A DNA stretch of 64,000 nt, from contig NZ_JAMTCK010000018.1 in NCBI RefSeq assembly GCF_024171785.1, positions 62,001 to 126,000 of the forward strand. Reading direction: 5' to 3'. Below are positions 37,592-46,518 of the stretch, piece after piece. The notes under the pieces are model-generated. The model was not told the DNA's origin and did not search any database. It saw only the letters and a program-made list of their open reading frames with translations. Each line of letters opens with the position of its first letter. The first letter of the stretch is position 1. The stretch is from Goodfellowiella coeruleoviolacea (GTDB lineage Bacteria > Actinomycetota > Actinomycetes > Mycobacteriales > Pseudonocardiaceae). Position numbers and translations under genes: made by a program.

Positions 37592-38761
37592 ATGAGAAAC
37601 GACCGACGCGACGTCATGAAGGCGTTGGCGGACGCCCGCCCCGACTCGCTCGACCCCGCGCAGCTGATCGGTTCTGACCGTTCCCGCAAGGACCTGACCC
37701 GAATCCTGACCGACGCTGCACTGTCCACTTCGGAGCAGCCGGTGGTGGCGGGCGGCGGCCGGGTGCGGCAGCGGGCGTGGCTGTGGGCGGTTCCGGTGAC
37801 CGCGGTGGCGGCCGCGGCCGCGGTGTTGGCCGGCACGGTGTTCACCACACCGACCACCGGCGGTGGCGACCAGGTGATCGCGGCGGCGCCGACGGAGGCC
37901 AGGGTGGTGTTGCTCAACGCGGCCGACAAGCTGGGCGCGCGCGAGCAGACCGGCGAGTACTGGCGGGTGCGCACCCAGTCGCGCGTGGTGCTGCTGTCCT
38001 CGGCCGGCGGCAAGGACTTCGCCTTGCTGTGGACCGGAGAGGAGGAACGATCGGTCGGCGTCAAGCCGGGCGCCATCACCCGGGGCGGGGTCAACCTGAA
38101 TGACCGGACCGAGCCGCGCACCGAAGCCGACGGGGTGATCTGGCGGGAGGTCGGCTCGCCGGCCGAGCCGGAGTTCAAGCACAGCACCGCCTACTCGGCC
38201 AAAGTGCCGGCCGTGGGCACCTCACCGCAGCCGAAGTTCTACGAGACCAGCCTCGCCGACCTGGTCTACCCCATCGGTGGCCGCGAGGTCAGTTACGCGG
38301 ATCTGCAGGCGCTGCCCAAGGACCCGGTCGAGTTGCGCAAGCTCCTGGCGCGGTCGATCGCCTCCTCCGAGGAGGGGAGCGTCGAACTGACGCGGTGGCT
38401 GTTCCACCAGGCCGCCAGCCTGATCACCCTGCCGGTCCCGACCGAGGTGCGCCAGGCCGCCTACCGGCTCATCGCCGACCTGCCCGGCGTCCAGGCGCTC
38501 GGCGAGATCACCGACCCGAACGGGCGGCGCGGTGTGGGTGTGGGCCTGCCGAGGGGCGAGTCGCCGGACTACGGCACCACCGAAGAGCAGTTGATCATCG
38601 ACCAGGCCACCGGATTGCCGTTGGCCCAGCAGGAGGTGCTGCGCCAGCCGGGGGCAGAGCGGACCCGGTTCGGCCTGAAGGACGGCGACGTGGTGCGTTC
38701 GTCGACCACGTTGCGGGCCGAGTGGACTGACGAGCAGCTGGCTGTGCCCTCGGCCGGCTGA
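37592..38761 (+). CDS. CU044_5270-family membrane protein, candidate anti-sigma partner
   Basis: A 389-residue protein. The first 60 residues are hydrophilic and could bind the sigma factor. A single membrane helix (WLWAVPVTAVAAAAAVLAG, about residues 65-85) is followed by a large extracytoplasmic domain with VYPIGGREVSYADLQALPKD and LIADLPGVQALGEITDPNGR, the pattern of CU044_5270 proteins. It lies 7 bases behind the sigma gene. The anti-sigma role is inferred from position and topology; no zinc-finger HxxxCxxC motif is present. Confidence 0.75.
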   Translation: MRNDRRDVMKALADARPDSLDPAQLIGSDRSRKDLTRILTDAALSTSEQPVVAGGGRVRQRAWLWAVPVTAVAAAAAVLAGTVFTTPTTGGGDQVIAAAPTEARVVLLNAADKLGAREQTGEYWRVRTQSRVVLLSSAGGKDFALLWTGEEERSVGVKPGAITRGGVNLNDRTEPRTEADGVIWREVGSPAEPEFKHSTAYSAKVPAVGTSPQPKFYETSLADLVYPIGGREVSYADLQALPKDPVELRKLLARSIASSEEGSVELTRWLFHQAASLITLPVPTEVRQAAYRLIADLPGVQALGEITDPNGRRGVGVGLPRGESPDYGTTEEQLIIDQATGLPLAQQEVLRQPGAERTRFGLKDGDVVRSSTTLRAEWTDEQLAVPSAG

Positions 38762-38776
38762 CCGCTGATCCCCCTC

Positions 38777-38814
38777 GTGGTTGGCCCGTGGGCGTCACCC
38801 CACGGGCGAACCAC
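38777..38814 (+). terminator. Terminator of the sigma factor operon
   Basis: GTGGTTGGCCCGTGGG (38777-38792) pairs with CCCACGGGCGAACCAC (38799-38814): 15 of 16 positions match around a 6-base loop. It begins 15 bases after the stop codon. Confidence 0.85.
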
Positions 38815-39600
38815 CGCGCTGCTCGTGTCCACAGCGGATCTTCTTCCCGTTGCCCGCGCGCCGCGGCGGTACTACCGGGCGGCGCTGGCGCGGTACTGGG
38901 GGAACCGCCGCAGCGCGGGGTTGGTGTTGTCGCGGTGCCACGCGAGCACGATGGGCACGAGACGACTTCGCCAGGCACGACCTGGTCAGGTTGGCAGCCA
39001 GTCCATCTGCCTGCCCGGATCCGTATCGGCGGGCCAGTTCCCCCACCGCGTCGGCGCGGGCGATCTGGTCCTCGGCCACGGAGTTCACCACCACTTCCGC
39101 GCTGGACGCCCCTGGCCGGCCAGATGTGGGCCCACTACCTGCCCAACGGGACGACCTCCGGCTACGCGGCTGCCAGCCCGCGCCGAGGATCTCACCGGTC
39201 TGCCGCCCGCCTACGTGTTCACCGCCGCACGTCCCACTGCGCGACGAGGCCATCGACTACGCCGTCCGCCTGCTTCGGGTCCGACTGTGGCGAGCCTGCC
39301 GGAAGCGGGGCGGCACGGCGCTCGGCGGGGCGTCCACAGCGACCGGGACAGCCGGAGCTGCTACAGCGCGTCCATCAGGTAACCCCCACGTTCCCCACCG
39401 GCGTGCACTGGGTATTCGTGGTGGGGACGGTTCACCGCCCTGCTGTTGTGACGGCTGGAAGTGGTACGCGGAGTGCCGGTCACCCGACTACTTGGACGAT
39501 CTCACCGACGTCCCACTGCGCCTATCGGGTGTAGCCGAAACAGACAGTGATACGCGTGGTGATCCGCACTCACTTCATTTCGGGGTCAAACTCGGTGAAC
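38815..39600. other. Gene-poor region holding only a gene relic
   Basis: About 0.8 kb between the sigma operon terminator and the GGDEF gene stop. No intact frame with convincing codon structure and start signal is visible on either strand. The only recognisable content is the decayed esterase piece at 39121-39290. Confidence 0.6.
39121..39290 (+). pseudogene. Fragment of an HSL-type alpha/beta hydrolase (esterase), frameshifted
   Basis: Three frames read in succession give pieces of an esterase C-terminal half: WAHYLPNG and GYAA, then PARAEDLTGLPPAYVFTA, then PLRDEAIDYAVRLLR. These match the family pattern that runs from the lid to the catalytic Asp region (DPLRDE), here split by at least two frameshifts. 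The nucleophile part upstream and the His part downstream are not recognisable. It is a dead remnant. Confidence 0.65.
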
Positions 39601-40914
39601 TCACGATGCGAGACCGACGACTCTGTTGCGGCCGCTGTTCTTCGCCTTGTACAGCGCTCCGTCCGCGATGAACAGCAACTGTTCAAGGGTGTCTCCGCTG
39701 TGGGGGTAGATCGCCACACCGATGGACGCCGAAAGCCCGGTGATCACCGCTGTGCCGTCAGCGACCGGCACGTCCACCGTGAGTTCGCTGATCTGGTGGC
39801 GGATGCGCTCAGCGACCGCCAACGATTCGGCAGGGGTGGTGCTTGGCAACAGCACGGCGAACTCCTCGCCGCCGAATCGGCCGCTGACACCGTATTCACG
39901 GACCTCGGTCCGCAGCAACCGGGACGTCGCCTTCAGCACTTCGTCGCCAGCCAGGTGACCGTAGGTGTCGTTGACACACTTGAAGTGGTCCAAGTCGACC
40001 ATCAGCACGCCGACGGTGTCGCGGTGCCTCCGCGCGCGTTCGATCTCCTTCTGCGCCAGACCGTGCCAGGTCGCCGCGTTGAGCAGTCCGGTCTTCAGGT
40101 CCTTGCTCGCCGACTCCTCCAGTTGCCTGACCAGCACGCTGCGGTGCAGCACGAACAGCGGCACGTAGACGAGCACGACCGAGACCGGCTGATGGCTCAA
40201 CATGATCGCCGCCATCGCTCCCAGGCAGATGGTGGCCAGCTCCAGTGCGTTGTCGCCAGCACTGCCGAGCACGTCGACGAGCCGGTTGGCCGGCTGCTCC
40301 AGCTTGGCGGCGGCGGCGATGAGCACCGCGTCGACAACGAAGAACACGACGACGGCGGCCAGCACGATCGCGAACGCGGTGCTGCTTCGGTCCTCGATCG
40401 CGGAGATGTCCGTGACCCCACCACAGAGCAGCACCGCCTTGGCGGCCAGTGCGGACAGCACGATCGCCGCGGCGGCCACGGTCATCCGGTAGGGGCGAAC
40501 CCCCTGCATCCGGTACCAGCTTCTGATCCGCAGGTGGCAGTAGAGCACCACGACGAGCAGCCCGACCCATCCGATCGGCAACAGCAGCACACCGGCGAAC
40601 ACCCAGACGGAGGTCATGTTCACGTGCAGGGTGCCGCTGAACCGCCGCCGGGTTCGCTCGATGATGCGCGAGAGTTCCCCCTGCACCAGTGCCAGTGCGA
40701 CCAACAGTGACCAGGTCCCCAGCATTGACAGGGTGCTCTGATTGGTGGCCAGGGACCACCCGATCGTGACTGCCGCGACCAAGTCAACACCCAGGAGACA
40801 GACACGCGGTATAGCAGGAACCGCACGCAGACTCCGTCCGGGCAACCGGTCTGTTCCGCCGGTCAATGACTCAGACGGCCCAGAGATTCCCTCCTCGCAC
40901 TCTATGCTTCTCAT
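39601..40914 (-). CDS. Membrane-anchored GGDEF diguanylate cyclase
   Basis: A 437-residue protein. The N-terminal half contains six to seven membrane helices (for example VCLLGVDLVAAVTIGWSL and WVFAGVLLLPIGWVGLLVVV), a probable membrane sensor. The C-terminal GGDEF domain starts near DLKTGLLNAATWH, with VLMVDLDHFKCVNDTYGH and the intact active-site motif GGEEF, so synthesis of cyclic di-GMP is expected. The inhibitory I-site position reads REYG rather than RxxD, which suggests loss of product inhibition. It is a single gene with no EAL or HD-GYP partner nearby. Confidence 0.92.
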   Translation of the reverse strand: MRSIECEEGISGPSESLTGGTDRLPGRSLRAVPAIPRVCLLGVDLVAAVTIGWSLATNQSTLSMLGTWSLLVALALVQGELSRIIERTRRRFSGTLHVNMTSVWVFAGVLLLPIGWVGLLVVVLYCHLRIRSWYRMQGVRPYRMTVAAAAIVLSALAAKAVLLCGGVTDISAIEDRSSTAFAIVLAAVVVFFVVDAVLIAAAAKLEQPANRLVDVLGSAGDNALELATICLGAMAAIMLSHQPVSVVLVYVPLFVLHRSVLVRQLEESASKDLKTGLLNAATWHGLAQKEIERARRHRDTVGVLMVDLDHFKCVNDTYGHLAGDEVLKATSRLLRTEVREYGVSGRFGGEEFAVLLPSTTPAESLAVAERIRHQISELTVDVPVADGTAVITGLSASIGVAIYPHSGDTLEQLLFIADGALYKAKNSGRNRVVGLAS

Positions 40915-41022
40915 GGTTTCCCCCTCAGTTCTCCTGGACAGAGGGTAATGAGAGTGTCGCGGGCTGTCTCCGGGTTCGACCAGGATTACCCCGCTGGAGC
41001 AACCAAAAGGAGGTCGGCCGTC

Positions 41023-41043
41023 ATGCGCGGTAGGGATTACTGA
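41023..41043 (+). other. Six-codon reading frame behind a perfect Shine-Dalgarno
   Basis: AAAAGGAGGT (41005-41014) lies 8 bases before ATG, followed by only MRGRDY and a TGA stop. No plus-strand gene follows for 5 kb, so this could be the start of a lost gene, an orphan leader peptide or chance. Confidence 0.25.
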
Positions 41044-41107
41044 TCCGGAAGTTCACCCCTTTGCACGTCGTCACCGTCACTGGCGACGCGGCGTGCACGA
41101 GGGTGGG

Positions 41108-42352
41108 CTACACCAGGCCAGCGCCGGGGTGGAGTGGTCTCGTGCGCCTCGCACGAGACCAACTCACGGCGATTGGGATGGCCAGCGCCGTGCCAGCCGC
41201 ACCGGCCACCGCCACGGCGCCGGCCGCGGTCAACACGTCCGCGAGTGCGCCGACGACCAGTGCGCCCAGGCCCTGCACGGTGAGCAGGACAGTGGACAGC
41301 AGGCCGATGCCCTGGGCACGGGCGTTGTCCGGCAGCAGCCGCACGGCGGTGGCGCTGCACTGCATGGTGTAGGCCGTGGCGAGGGCGCCGCTGAGGGCGA
41401 ACAGCAGCATTGACCCGATCAGGCCAGGGTGCAGCGCACACAGCAGGAGCGGGACGCCGGCGAGTGCGCCGAGCAGCCCGATCACCTGAAGGCGGCGGTG
41501 CTCCGGCACGAACCGGCTGAACAGAAACGCGCCGATGATGCTGCCAACCGGGTCCGCCGCCATGATCAGCCCCACAGCGAACGCACCTTGCTCCAGTTCG
41601 GCGGCATAGGGCGCGGCCAGCGCCTCAGGCGCGATGTAGAACACCGCGAGCCAGGAGATCGCCGCGATGGCACGGAGCCGGGGGTCTTGCCACACCAATG
41701 CCGCGCCCCGGGCAAGTGAGCTGGGTGACCGGCTGTTGCTCGCGGGCCCGCCGTGCTGCCCGCTCGGTGCGGGACGCTGCCGCACCCCGAACCGCACCAG
41801 CAACCCGGAAGCGACGAACGTGGCAGCGTTGAGAGCGAGCGCCAGATACGGGTTGAGTATCGCGACCAGCAGACCACCACCGGCGAAGCCGGCCAGTTGG
41901 GCCGACTGGCTGGTGATGTTGCGGATCGCCAGACCGACCACGAAGCGGTCACCGTCGAGCATGTCGGGTAACAACGCCAGCTGAGCGGCCTTGAACGGCC
42001 CGTTGGCAATCACCACCAGCGTCAGCAGCACGCACAGCGCCCAGAACGGGACAGCGGGGATGGCCATCAAACCGACCAGCACGGCCCGGAAGAGATCAGC
42101 GGCGACCATGACCTCCCGGCGCGGATACCGGTCGCCGAGACCGGCCAATAACACTCCGCCGAGCATGGTGGGCAGGTAGGTCAGGGCAAAGGTCAGGCCG
42201 GTCAGGGTGGCCGAGGACGTGCGCTGGTAGACCAGCACGGACAAGGCGACCCTGGCGAGCTGGTCCCCGGCGATGGACAGCAGCTCGGCCAACCAGACCG
42301 CTCGGAACTCGCCGATCGCGAACACCGAGCGGAACGTGACGGTCTCCCCCAT
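41108..42352 (-). CDS. MFS transporter
   Basis: A 414-residue major facilitator protein with about 12 predicted helices. The loop 2-3 motif reads GDRYPRREVMVAADLFRA, and the N-terminus FAIGEFRAVWLAELLSIAGD is typical of the DHA3/enterobactin-exporter-like branch. ATG 42352 (MGETV) has GGGAG upstream and is preferred over an ATG 9 codons earlier. It is an exporter of an unknown compound. It lies 484 bases downstream of the oxygenase-metY-hydrolase operon on the same strand. Confidence 0.9.
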   Translation of the reverse strand: MGETVTFRSVFAIGEFRAVWLAELLSIAGDQLARVALSVLVYQRTSSATLTGLTFALTYLPTMLGGVLLAGLGDRYPRREVMVAADLFRAVLVGLMAIPAVPFWALCVLLTLVVIANGPFKAAQLALLPDMLDGDRFVVGLAIRNITSQSAQLAGFAGGGLLVAILNPYLALALNAATFVASGLLVRFGVRQRPAPSGQHGGPASNSRSPSSLARGAALVWQDPRLRAIAAISWLAVFYIAPEALAAPYAAELEQGAFAVGLIMAADPVGSIIGAFLFSRFVPEHRRLQVIGLLGALAGVPLLLCALHPGLIGSMLLFALSGALATAYTMQCSATAVRLLPDNARAQGIGLLSTVLLTVQGLGALVVGALADVLTAAGAVAVAGAAGTALAIPIAVSWSRARRTRPLHPGAGLV

Positions 42353-42835
42353 TGGGACTCCCTGCGCCCATCGACCCACACTGAACCCGGTTCACCGAAC
42401 GTCTGCTGGCGCACACTGTAGCGAGACAGGCACGGCGGGTAGTTCGCGGAGGTGTTCCCCGCAGTCCTAACAGAGGGCAGACGATGGCCAACTGACAGGG
42501 AATCCACGGTGGACGCCGCTGGAGACCGAAGGCTTCACCGCTGCCTTCACAATGGCTTGCTCGGCGTTCGAGCACGGCCAGCCGAACTGTCCTGCTCAAG
42601 CTCGAACGGAGTGCTCCGCCGCTGGTCAACTGGACGAAGACGAACGATGAGCTAGAACAGGACGGGCGCGTCGCAGGCCGTGCCACCACCCAGGTTCCCT
42701 CGGCTCGCGCACCTGGTCAGGCCCGGCGAACCCCTGGCGGTCTTCTGGTCCCGACCAGAGCCAGGCAGTCAGCGGGTTCACCAGGTGCCAGCGCCTGTCC
42801 CGCTGGCCTCCGGCAGAGCAGATCGCCGCCCAACG
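42353..42835. other. Intergenic region without recognisable feature
   Basis: About 480 bases between the MFS start and the hydrolase stop. I see no conserved reading frame, tRNA or strong hairpin. It presumably holds the MFS promoter. Confidence 0.5.
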
Positions 42836-43720
42836 TCAGGCATCACCTGCCGTGCGGCCGGGCTCGGGCAGCGGTTGACCAGCTGTCGCACGACCGCTGG
42901 TGGCCCCGGTGACGTCCAGCACGAAGTCGACCAGCACTCGGTAGACCTCGTCTCGGTCCAGTTCGTTGAGGATGTTGTGGCGGTCCTGCGGGAAGATCAC
43001 CGCACGCGCGTTCGGAAGCAGCCGAGCGGCTGCGCGCGCGCCAGCCGCGGGAGCCACGTCGTCGTCCTCGCCGTGCACCAGCAGCACGGGCAGGGTGAGC
43101 GTCCGCCTCCGAACGACCGAGGCAAGCCGGTGTTCAGCCGCGGCCAACGCCGCCACAGTCGCCGGCCGGATCCCGCCCTGCCAGGTCAGTGGGTCGTCGC
43201 GAACCTGTTGGGCGAAGGCACTGTCACGAGTGAGTTCACCGGGGTCCTTTCGGATGTCCATCGGGTCGATGCCGGTGGCCAGCAACTCTCGGAGGCCTCT
43301 GGCCGGTTCAGGTGGTGGGACCAGCGAGGCTCCGGTGAGGACAAGCCCCTGAGGGAGCACACCGGCCGGGAGCAGTCGTTCAGCAGTCAACAGCGTCGCC
43401 ACCGTTGCACCCAACGAGTGGCCGGCAACGACCAGAGGTAGATCGGGGTGCGCCGTTCGAGCGAGGGCGACCAACTGCTCGGCGTCAGCGATCAGATCAT
43501 CGATCCGCTCGATCAACACTCGTTCGCCAGCACTATGCCCATGACCGGCGTGGTCAGCGGCCCACACCGCGATCCCCGCGGCATTGAGCGCGGTGCCGAA
43601 CGGCACGTAGGAACCGGTGTGCTCGCCGAGGCCGTGCAGGAACACCGCCAGTGCCCTCACCTGGTCAGGTGCCCACCGGCGGTAGTGGACGTCACCGATC
43701 ACTCCGGTGAAGTGCGCCAT
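42836..43720 (-). CDS. Alpha/beta hydrolase, monoacylglycerol lipase-like
   Basis: A 294-residue soluble serine hydrolase. Motifs: oxyanion loop FLHGLGEHTGSY (about 28-39), DHAGHGHSAG, nucleophile GHSLG, Asp in LVHGEDDDVAP, and His in FPQDRHNIL. This matches the lysophospholipase/monoacylglycerol lipase (Hydrolase_4) group. It starts 15 bases after the metY stop and so probably shares its transcript. A physiological link to sulfur metabolism is not obvious from sequence. Confidence 0.88.
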   Translation of the reverse strand: MAHFTGVIGDVHYRRWAPDQVRALAVFLHGLGEHTGSYVPFGTALNAAGIAVWAADHAGHGHSAGERVLIERIDDLIADAEQLVALARTAHPDLPLVVAGHSLGATVATLLTAERLLPAGVLPQGLVLTGASLVPPPEPARGLRELLATGIDPMDIRKDPGELTRDSAFAQQVRDDPLTWQGGIRPATVAALAAAEHRLASVVRRRTLTLPVLLVHGEDDDVAPAAGARAAARLLPNARAVIFPQDRHNILNELDRDEVYRVLVDFVLDVTGATSGRATAGQPLPEPGRTAGDA

Positions 43721-43735
43721 CGATCGCTCCAGGCT

Positions 43736-45043
43736 TCAGGTGGCACTTGCGGCGCGCAGGCCTCGGTCCAGGTCCGCGATCAGGTCGTCGACGCCTTCCA
43801 GTCCCACGGACAGTCGAACCAGCCCGGGCGTCACACCGCTGGCGCGCTGCCGCCGCTCGTCGAGCTGCGCGTGGGTGGTCGAGGCCGGGTGGATCACCAG
43901 GCTGCGCACGTCACCGATGTTGGCCAGGTGGCTGAACAGCGTCAGCCCATCCACGAAGCGTTCGCCGGCGCCACGTCCACCGACGAGTTCGAAGGCCAGT
44001 ACCCCGCCCACCCCGTCGGGGAGGTACCTCGTGGCGGCGGTGTGCCAGGGACTGGCCGACAGCCCGGCGTAGTGGACGCGTTCGACTTCGGGACGTTGCG
44101 CCAGCCAACCGGCGATCTGGGCGGCGTTGCTGACGTGTCGGGCCATCCGCAACGACAGTGTTTCGATCCCCTGGAGCAGGAGGAAGCTGTTGAACGGGGA
44201 GACCGCGGGCCCGAGGTCGCGCACCAGTTTGGTGCGCAGCCGCATCGAATACGCCAGGTTGGCGAACCGTTCAGCGAAGACCAGCCCCTGGTAGCTCGGG
44301 TCTGGCTGGTTGAACTGGGGCCAGCGTCCTGGCTGGGCCTGGTAGTCGAATCGGCCTCCGTCGATCACGATGCCGCCGATTCCGGTGCCGTGGCCGGACA
44401 GGAACTTCGTGGTGGAGTGGACCACGATGTCGGCGCCGTGCTCGATGGGGCGCACCAGGTAGGGCGTGGGAACCGTGTTGTCGACCACGAGCGGGACTCC
44501 GGCGGTGTGGGCGATGCCAGCGACACCGGCGATGTCGAGCACGTTGCCCAGCGGGTTGCCCACGCTCTCGGCGTAGAACGCCTTGGTGTTCGGTCGCACC
44601 GCGGCTCGCCACTGGTCGAGGTCGTCGGGATCGGTCACGAAGTCGACGGCGATGCCGAAATCAGCCAGGGTGTGGGCGAACAGGTTGTAGGTGCCACCGT
44701 AGAGGGTCGCGGCCGACACGAGGTGGTCACCTGCCCGGGCGATATTCAGCAACGCCAGTGTTGACGCTGCCTGGCCGCTGGCGACCGCCACCGCGGCCAC
44801 GCCCTGTTCGAGGTCTGCCAGCCGTTCCTCCACCACCGCGGTGGTCGGGTTGGACAGTCTGGTGTAGGCGTGCGTCTGCAGGTCGGCCAGGGCAAAGGCG
44901 TTGGCGGCGTGTTCGGCGTCAGCGAAGACGTAGGAGCTGGTCTGGTAGATGGGGGTGGCGCGCGAGCCGGTCATCGGTTCCGGTCGGGCGCCCACGTGCA
45001 CCTGCCTGGTTTCGAACGACCAGCGTCGGCTGGGACTGGTCAC
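43736..45043 (-). CDS. metY: O-acetylhomoserine sulfhydrylase
   Basis: A 435-residue PLP enzyme of the Cys/Met metabolism family. ETRQVHVGARPEPMTGSRAT is at the N-terminus, the phosphate-binding VASGQAASTLALLNIA follows, and the PLP lysine lies in VVHSTTKFLSGHG. The length and the insert QPGRWPQF are typical of MetY rather than MetB/MetC. It makes homocysteine from O-acetylhomoserine and sulfide. GTG 45043 (GGAG upstream) overlaps the oxygenase stop by 4 bases, so expression is coupled. Confidence 0.92.
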   Translation of the reverse strand: MTSPSRRWSFETRQVHVGARPEPMTGSRATPIYQTSSYVFADAEHAANAFALADLQTHAYTRLSNPTTAVVEERLADLEQGVAAVAVASGQAASTLALLNIARAGDHLVSAATLYGGTYNLFAHTLADFGIAVDFVTDPDDLDQWRAAVRPNTKAFYAESVGNPLGNVLDIAGVAGIAHTAGVPLVVDNTVPTPYLVRPIEHGADIVVHSTTKFLSGHGTGIGGIVIDGGRFDYQAQPGRWPQFNQPDPSYQGLVFAERFANLAYSMRLRTKLVRDLGPAVSPFNSFLLLQGIETLSLRMARHVSNAAQIAGWLAQRPEVERVHYAGLSASPWHTAATRYLPDGVGGVLAFELVGGRGAGERFVDGLTLFSHLANIGDVRSLVIHPASTTHAQLDERRQRASGVTPGLVRLSVGLEGVDDLIADLDRGLRAASAT

Positions 45044-46104
45044 GTCGCTGCTCCGGTGGGGTGAGTTTCGGTCAGCACATCCGCCCACCAGCGCTGGGCC
45101 ACCGCGGGGTGGGATCGCAGCCAGCCGAGAAGCGCGTTTTCACCGAACGCGGCGAGCAGGGGGTTGTCCTGGTCGTTGCTGACACCACGAGCGACCGCGG
45201 CCAGTTCCGGGGGCAGCGTCAGCGGCTCGACCACCGCGTCCAGTCTCGGCCCGAGAAAGAACGGAACCGAGAAGCGTTCCACTCCAGGAGGTGGGCTGAC
45301 CACTCGGTGCCTGGTCGCGGTCAGGTAGCCCTGGGTGGCGATCTCCAGCATCTCGCCGATGTTGAACACGAAGCTGCCGGGGATGGGAGTGGCGTCGATC
45401 CAGCCGCCGTCCTGTGTCTGCACCTGGAGGCCACCGATCTCATCCTGTTGCAGCAGGGCGAGGTAGCCGTAGTCCTTGTGCGCGCCCACCCCCTGGTCGG
45501 CCTGGTCGGTTTCGCGGCCGGGGTATCGGATGATCTTCACGTGGGTGGATGCCTCGGAGTCGAACCAGGTGTCGAAGTAGTCCTCGGCCTGCCCCAGCGA
45601 CACGGCCAGTGCCCGGAGCACTTCGCGGCTGACCCGTAGTGCCTCGGCCTGCCATGCCAGTGTCATCTCGCGTAGCTCGGGAAGGGCGCTGGGCCACTGG
45701 TTGGGCCCGATGAGCCGCAACCAGGCGGGCTCACCGGCAGCCACCCGCAGCGCTTGCCGCTCCGGTCCGATGTCTATCTGTTCTCGCCGGTCAGGCGAGC
45801 CACCGGTGTGCTCGGTGCCAACGCGGGTGTAACCCCGGAACTGCGGCGAGTTGATGTTCTCGATCTCCAGCCGCTGGGCGAGCGGCAGCGCGAAGAACCG
45901 CCTCGCCACGTCAACTATCCCGGTCATCAGGTGAGTGGGGACACCATGCCCGACCACGTAGAAGAAGCCAATCTCGTGGGCCGCGTGACGCAGCTCGGCC
46001 AGGAAAGCCTCGCGGTCGGCCGTGGGGTTGCGGAACTTCGATATGTCGATCAACGGCAGTGCCGCGTCCGCCTTGTCGAGGGTGCGGTCCGAGCTTCCAG
46101 TCAT
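45040..46104 (-). CDS. Isopenicillin N synthase-like Fe(II)/2-oxoglutarate oxygenase
   Basis: A 354-residue non-heme iron oxygenase. The DIOX_N region (LPLIDISKFRN, IGFFYVVGHGVP) precedes the double-stranded beta helix. Iron ligands are visible as His-x-Asp in GAHKDYGYLALL and the distal His in TATRHRVV, with the 2-oxoglutarate-binding Arg-x-Ser in RFSVPFF. ATG 46104 has GGAGG 4 bases upstream and is chosen over a longer form. It is first in an operon with metY and a lipase-like hydrolase. The substrate is unknown; the linkage suggests a sulfur-containing or amino-acid substrate. Confidence 0.9.
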   Translation of the reverse strand: MTGSSDRTLDKADAALPLIDISKFRNPTADREAFLAELRHAAHEIGFFYVVGHGVPTHLMTGIVDVARRFFALPLAQRLEIENINSPQFRGYTRVGTEHTGGSPDRREQIDIGPERQALRVAAGEPAWLRLIGPNQWPSALPELREMTLAWQAEALRVSREVLRALAVSLGQAEDYFDTWFDSEASTHVKIIRYPGRETDQADQGVGAHKDYGYLALLQQDEIGGLQVQTQDGGWIDATPIPGSFVFNIGEMLEIATQGYLTATRHRVVSPPPGVERFSVPFFLGPRLDAVVEPLTLPPELAAVARGVSNDQDNPLLAAFGENALLGWLRSHPAVAQRWWADVLTETHPTGAAT

Positions 46105-46518
46105 CACGCCTCCAGCCCGTCGTGAACCTGCGGCAGAGTGGTCGCAGCGTATTCGGCACTGGGCAGGCGCGGACAAGATCTCGCATGGCGGACGCTGCTG
46201 GCCAACCAACACGATCCGTAATCAAGACCCGAAGCGCGTGCTGCCCGTCGCGCTGGCCGCCCGCCGCGACCGAGGATTCCCTTCCCTGTGTTGAGCAGCA
46301 GGAACAGCGAAGCCGGTGCGGCCTGGCATCGGAGGACCGTCAACGCCTCGGCCGTCAGTCGAACCGATCAGTGCAGTTCGGACACTGCCCACCAGCACGC
46401 AACAGCCGCCAGCGACCACCGCCGCCCACTCTCACCCGATCAGGGAATGTCCCCAGCACACCCCGCCCCCGTAACCTCGTATCTCGAACACAAGTTCGAC
46501 ACCGAGGAGGTGAACTCG
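46105..46518. other. Divergent control region between oxygenase operon and DUF222 gene
   Basis: About 410 bases containing the promoters of two divergent transcripts. I looked for a SAM, cobalamin or T-box riboswitch in front of the oxygenase-metY operon and saw no convincing core. No other feature found. Confidence 0.5.

Noticed and set aside
38795-39253. Minus-strand 152-codon frame antisense to the esterase relic
   Set aside because: It contains a regular-looking stretch (ADAVGELARRYGSGQADGL) but no family match, start signal or consistent coding character.
42353-42835. Short reading frames between the MFS and hydrolase genes
   Set aside because: No recognisable product, poor start signals and composition typical of antisense or random frames in GC-rich DNA.
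46105-46300. Possible SAM or S-box riboswitch before the oxygenase-metY operon
   Set aside because: Expected from the metY content, but no conserved core or terminator/antiterminator pair was found.
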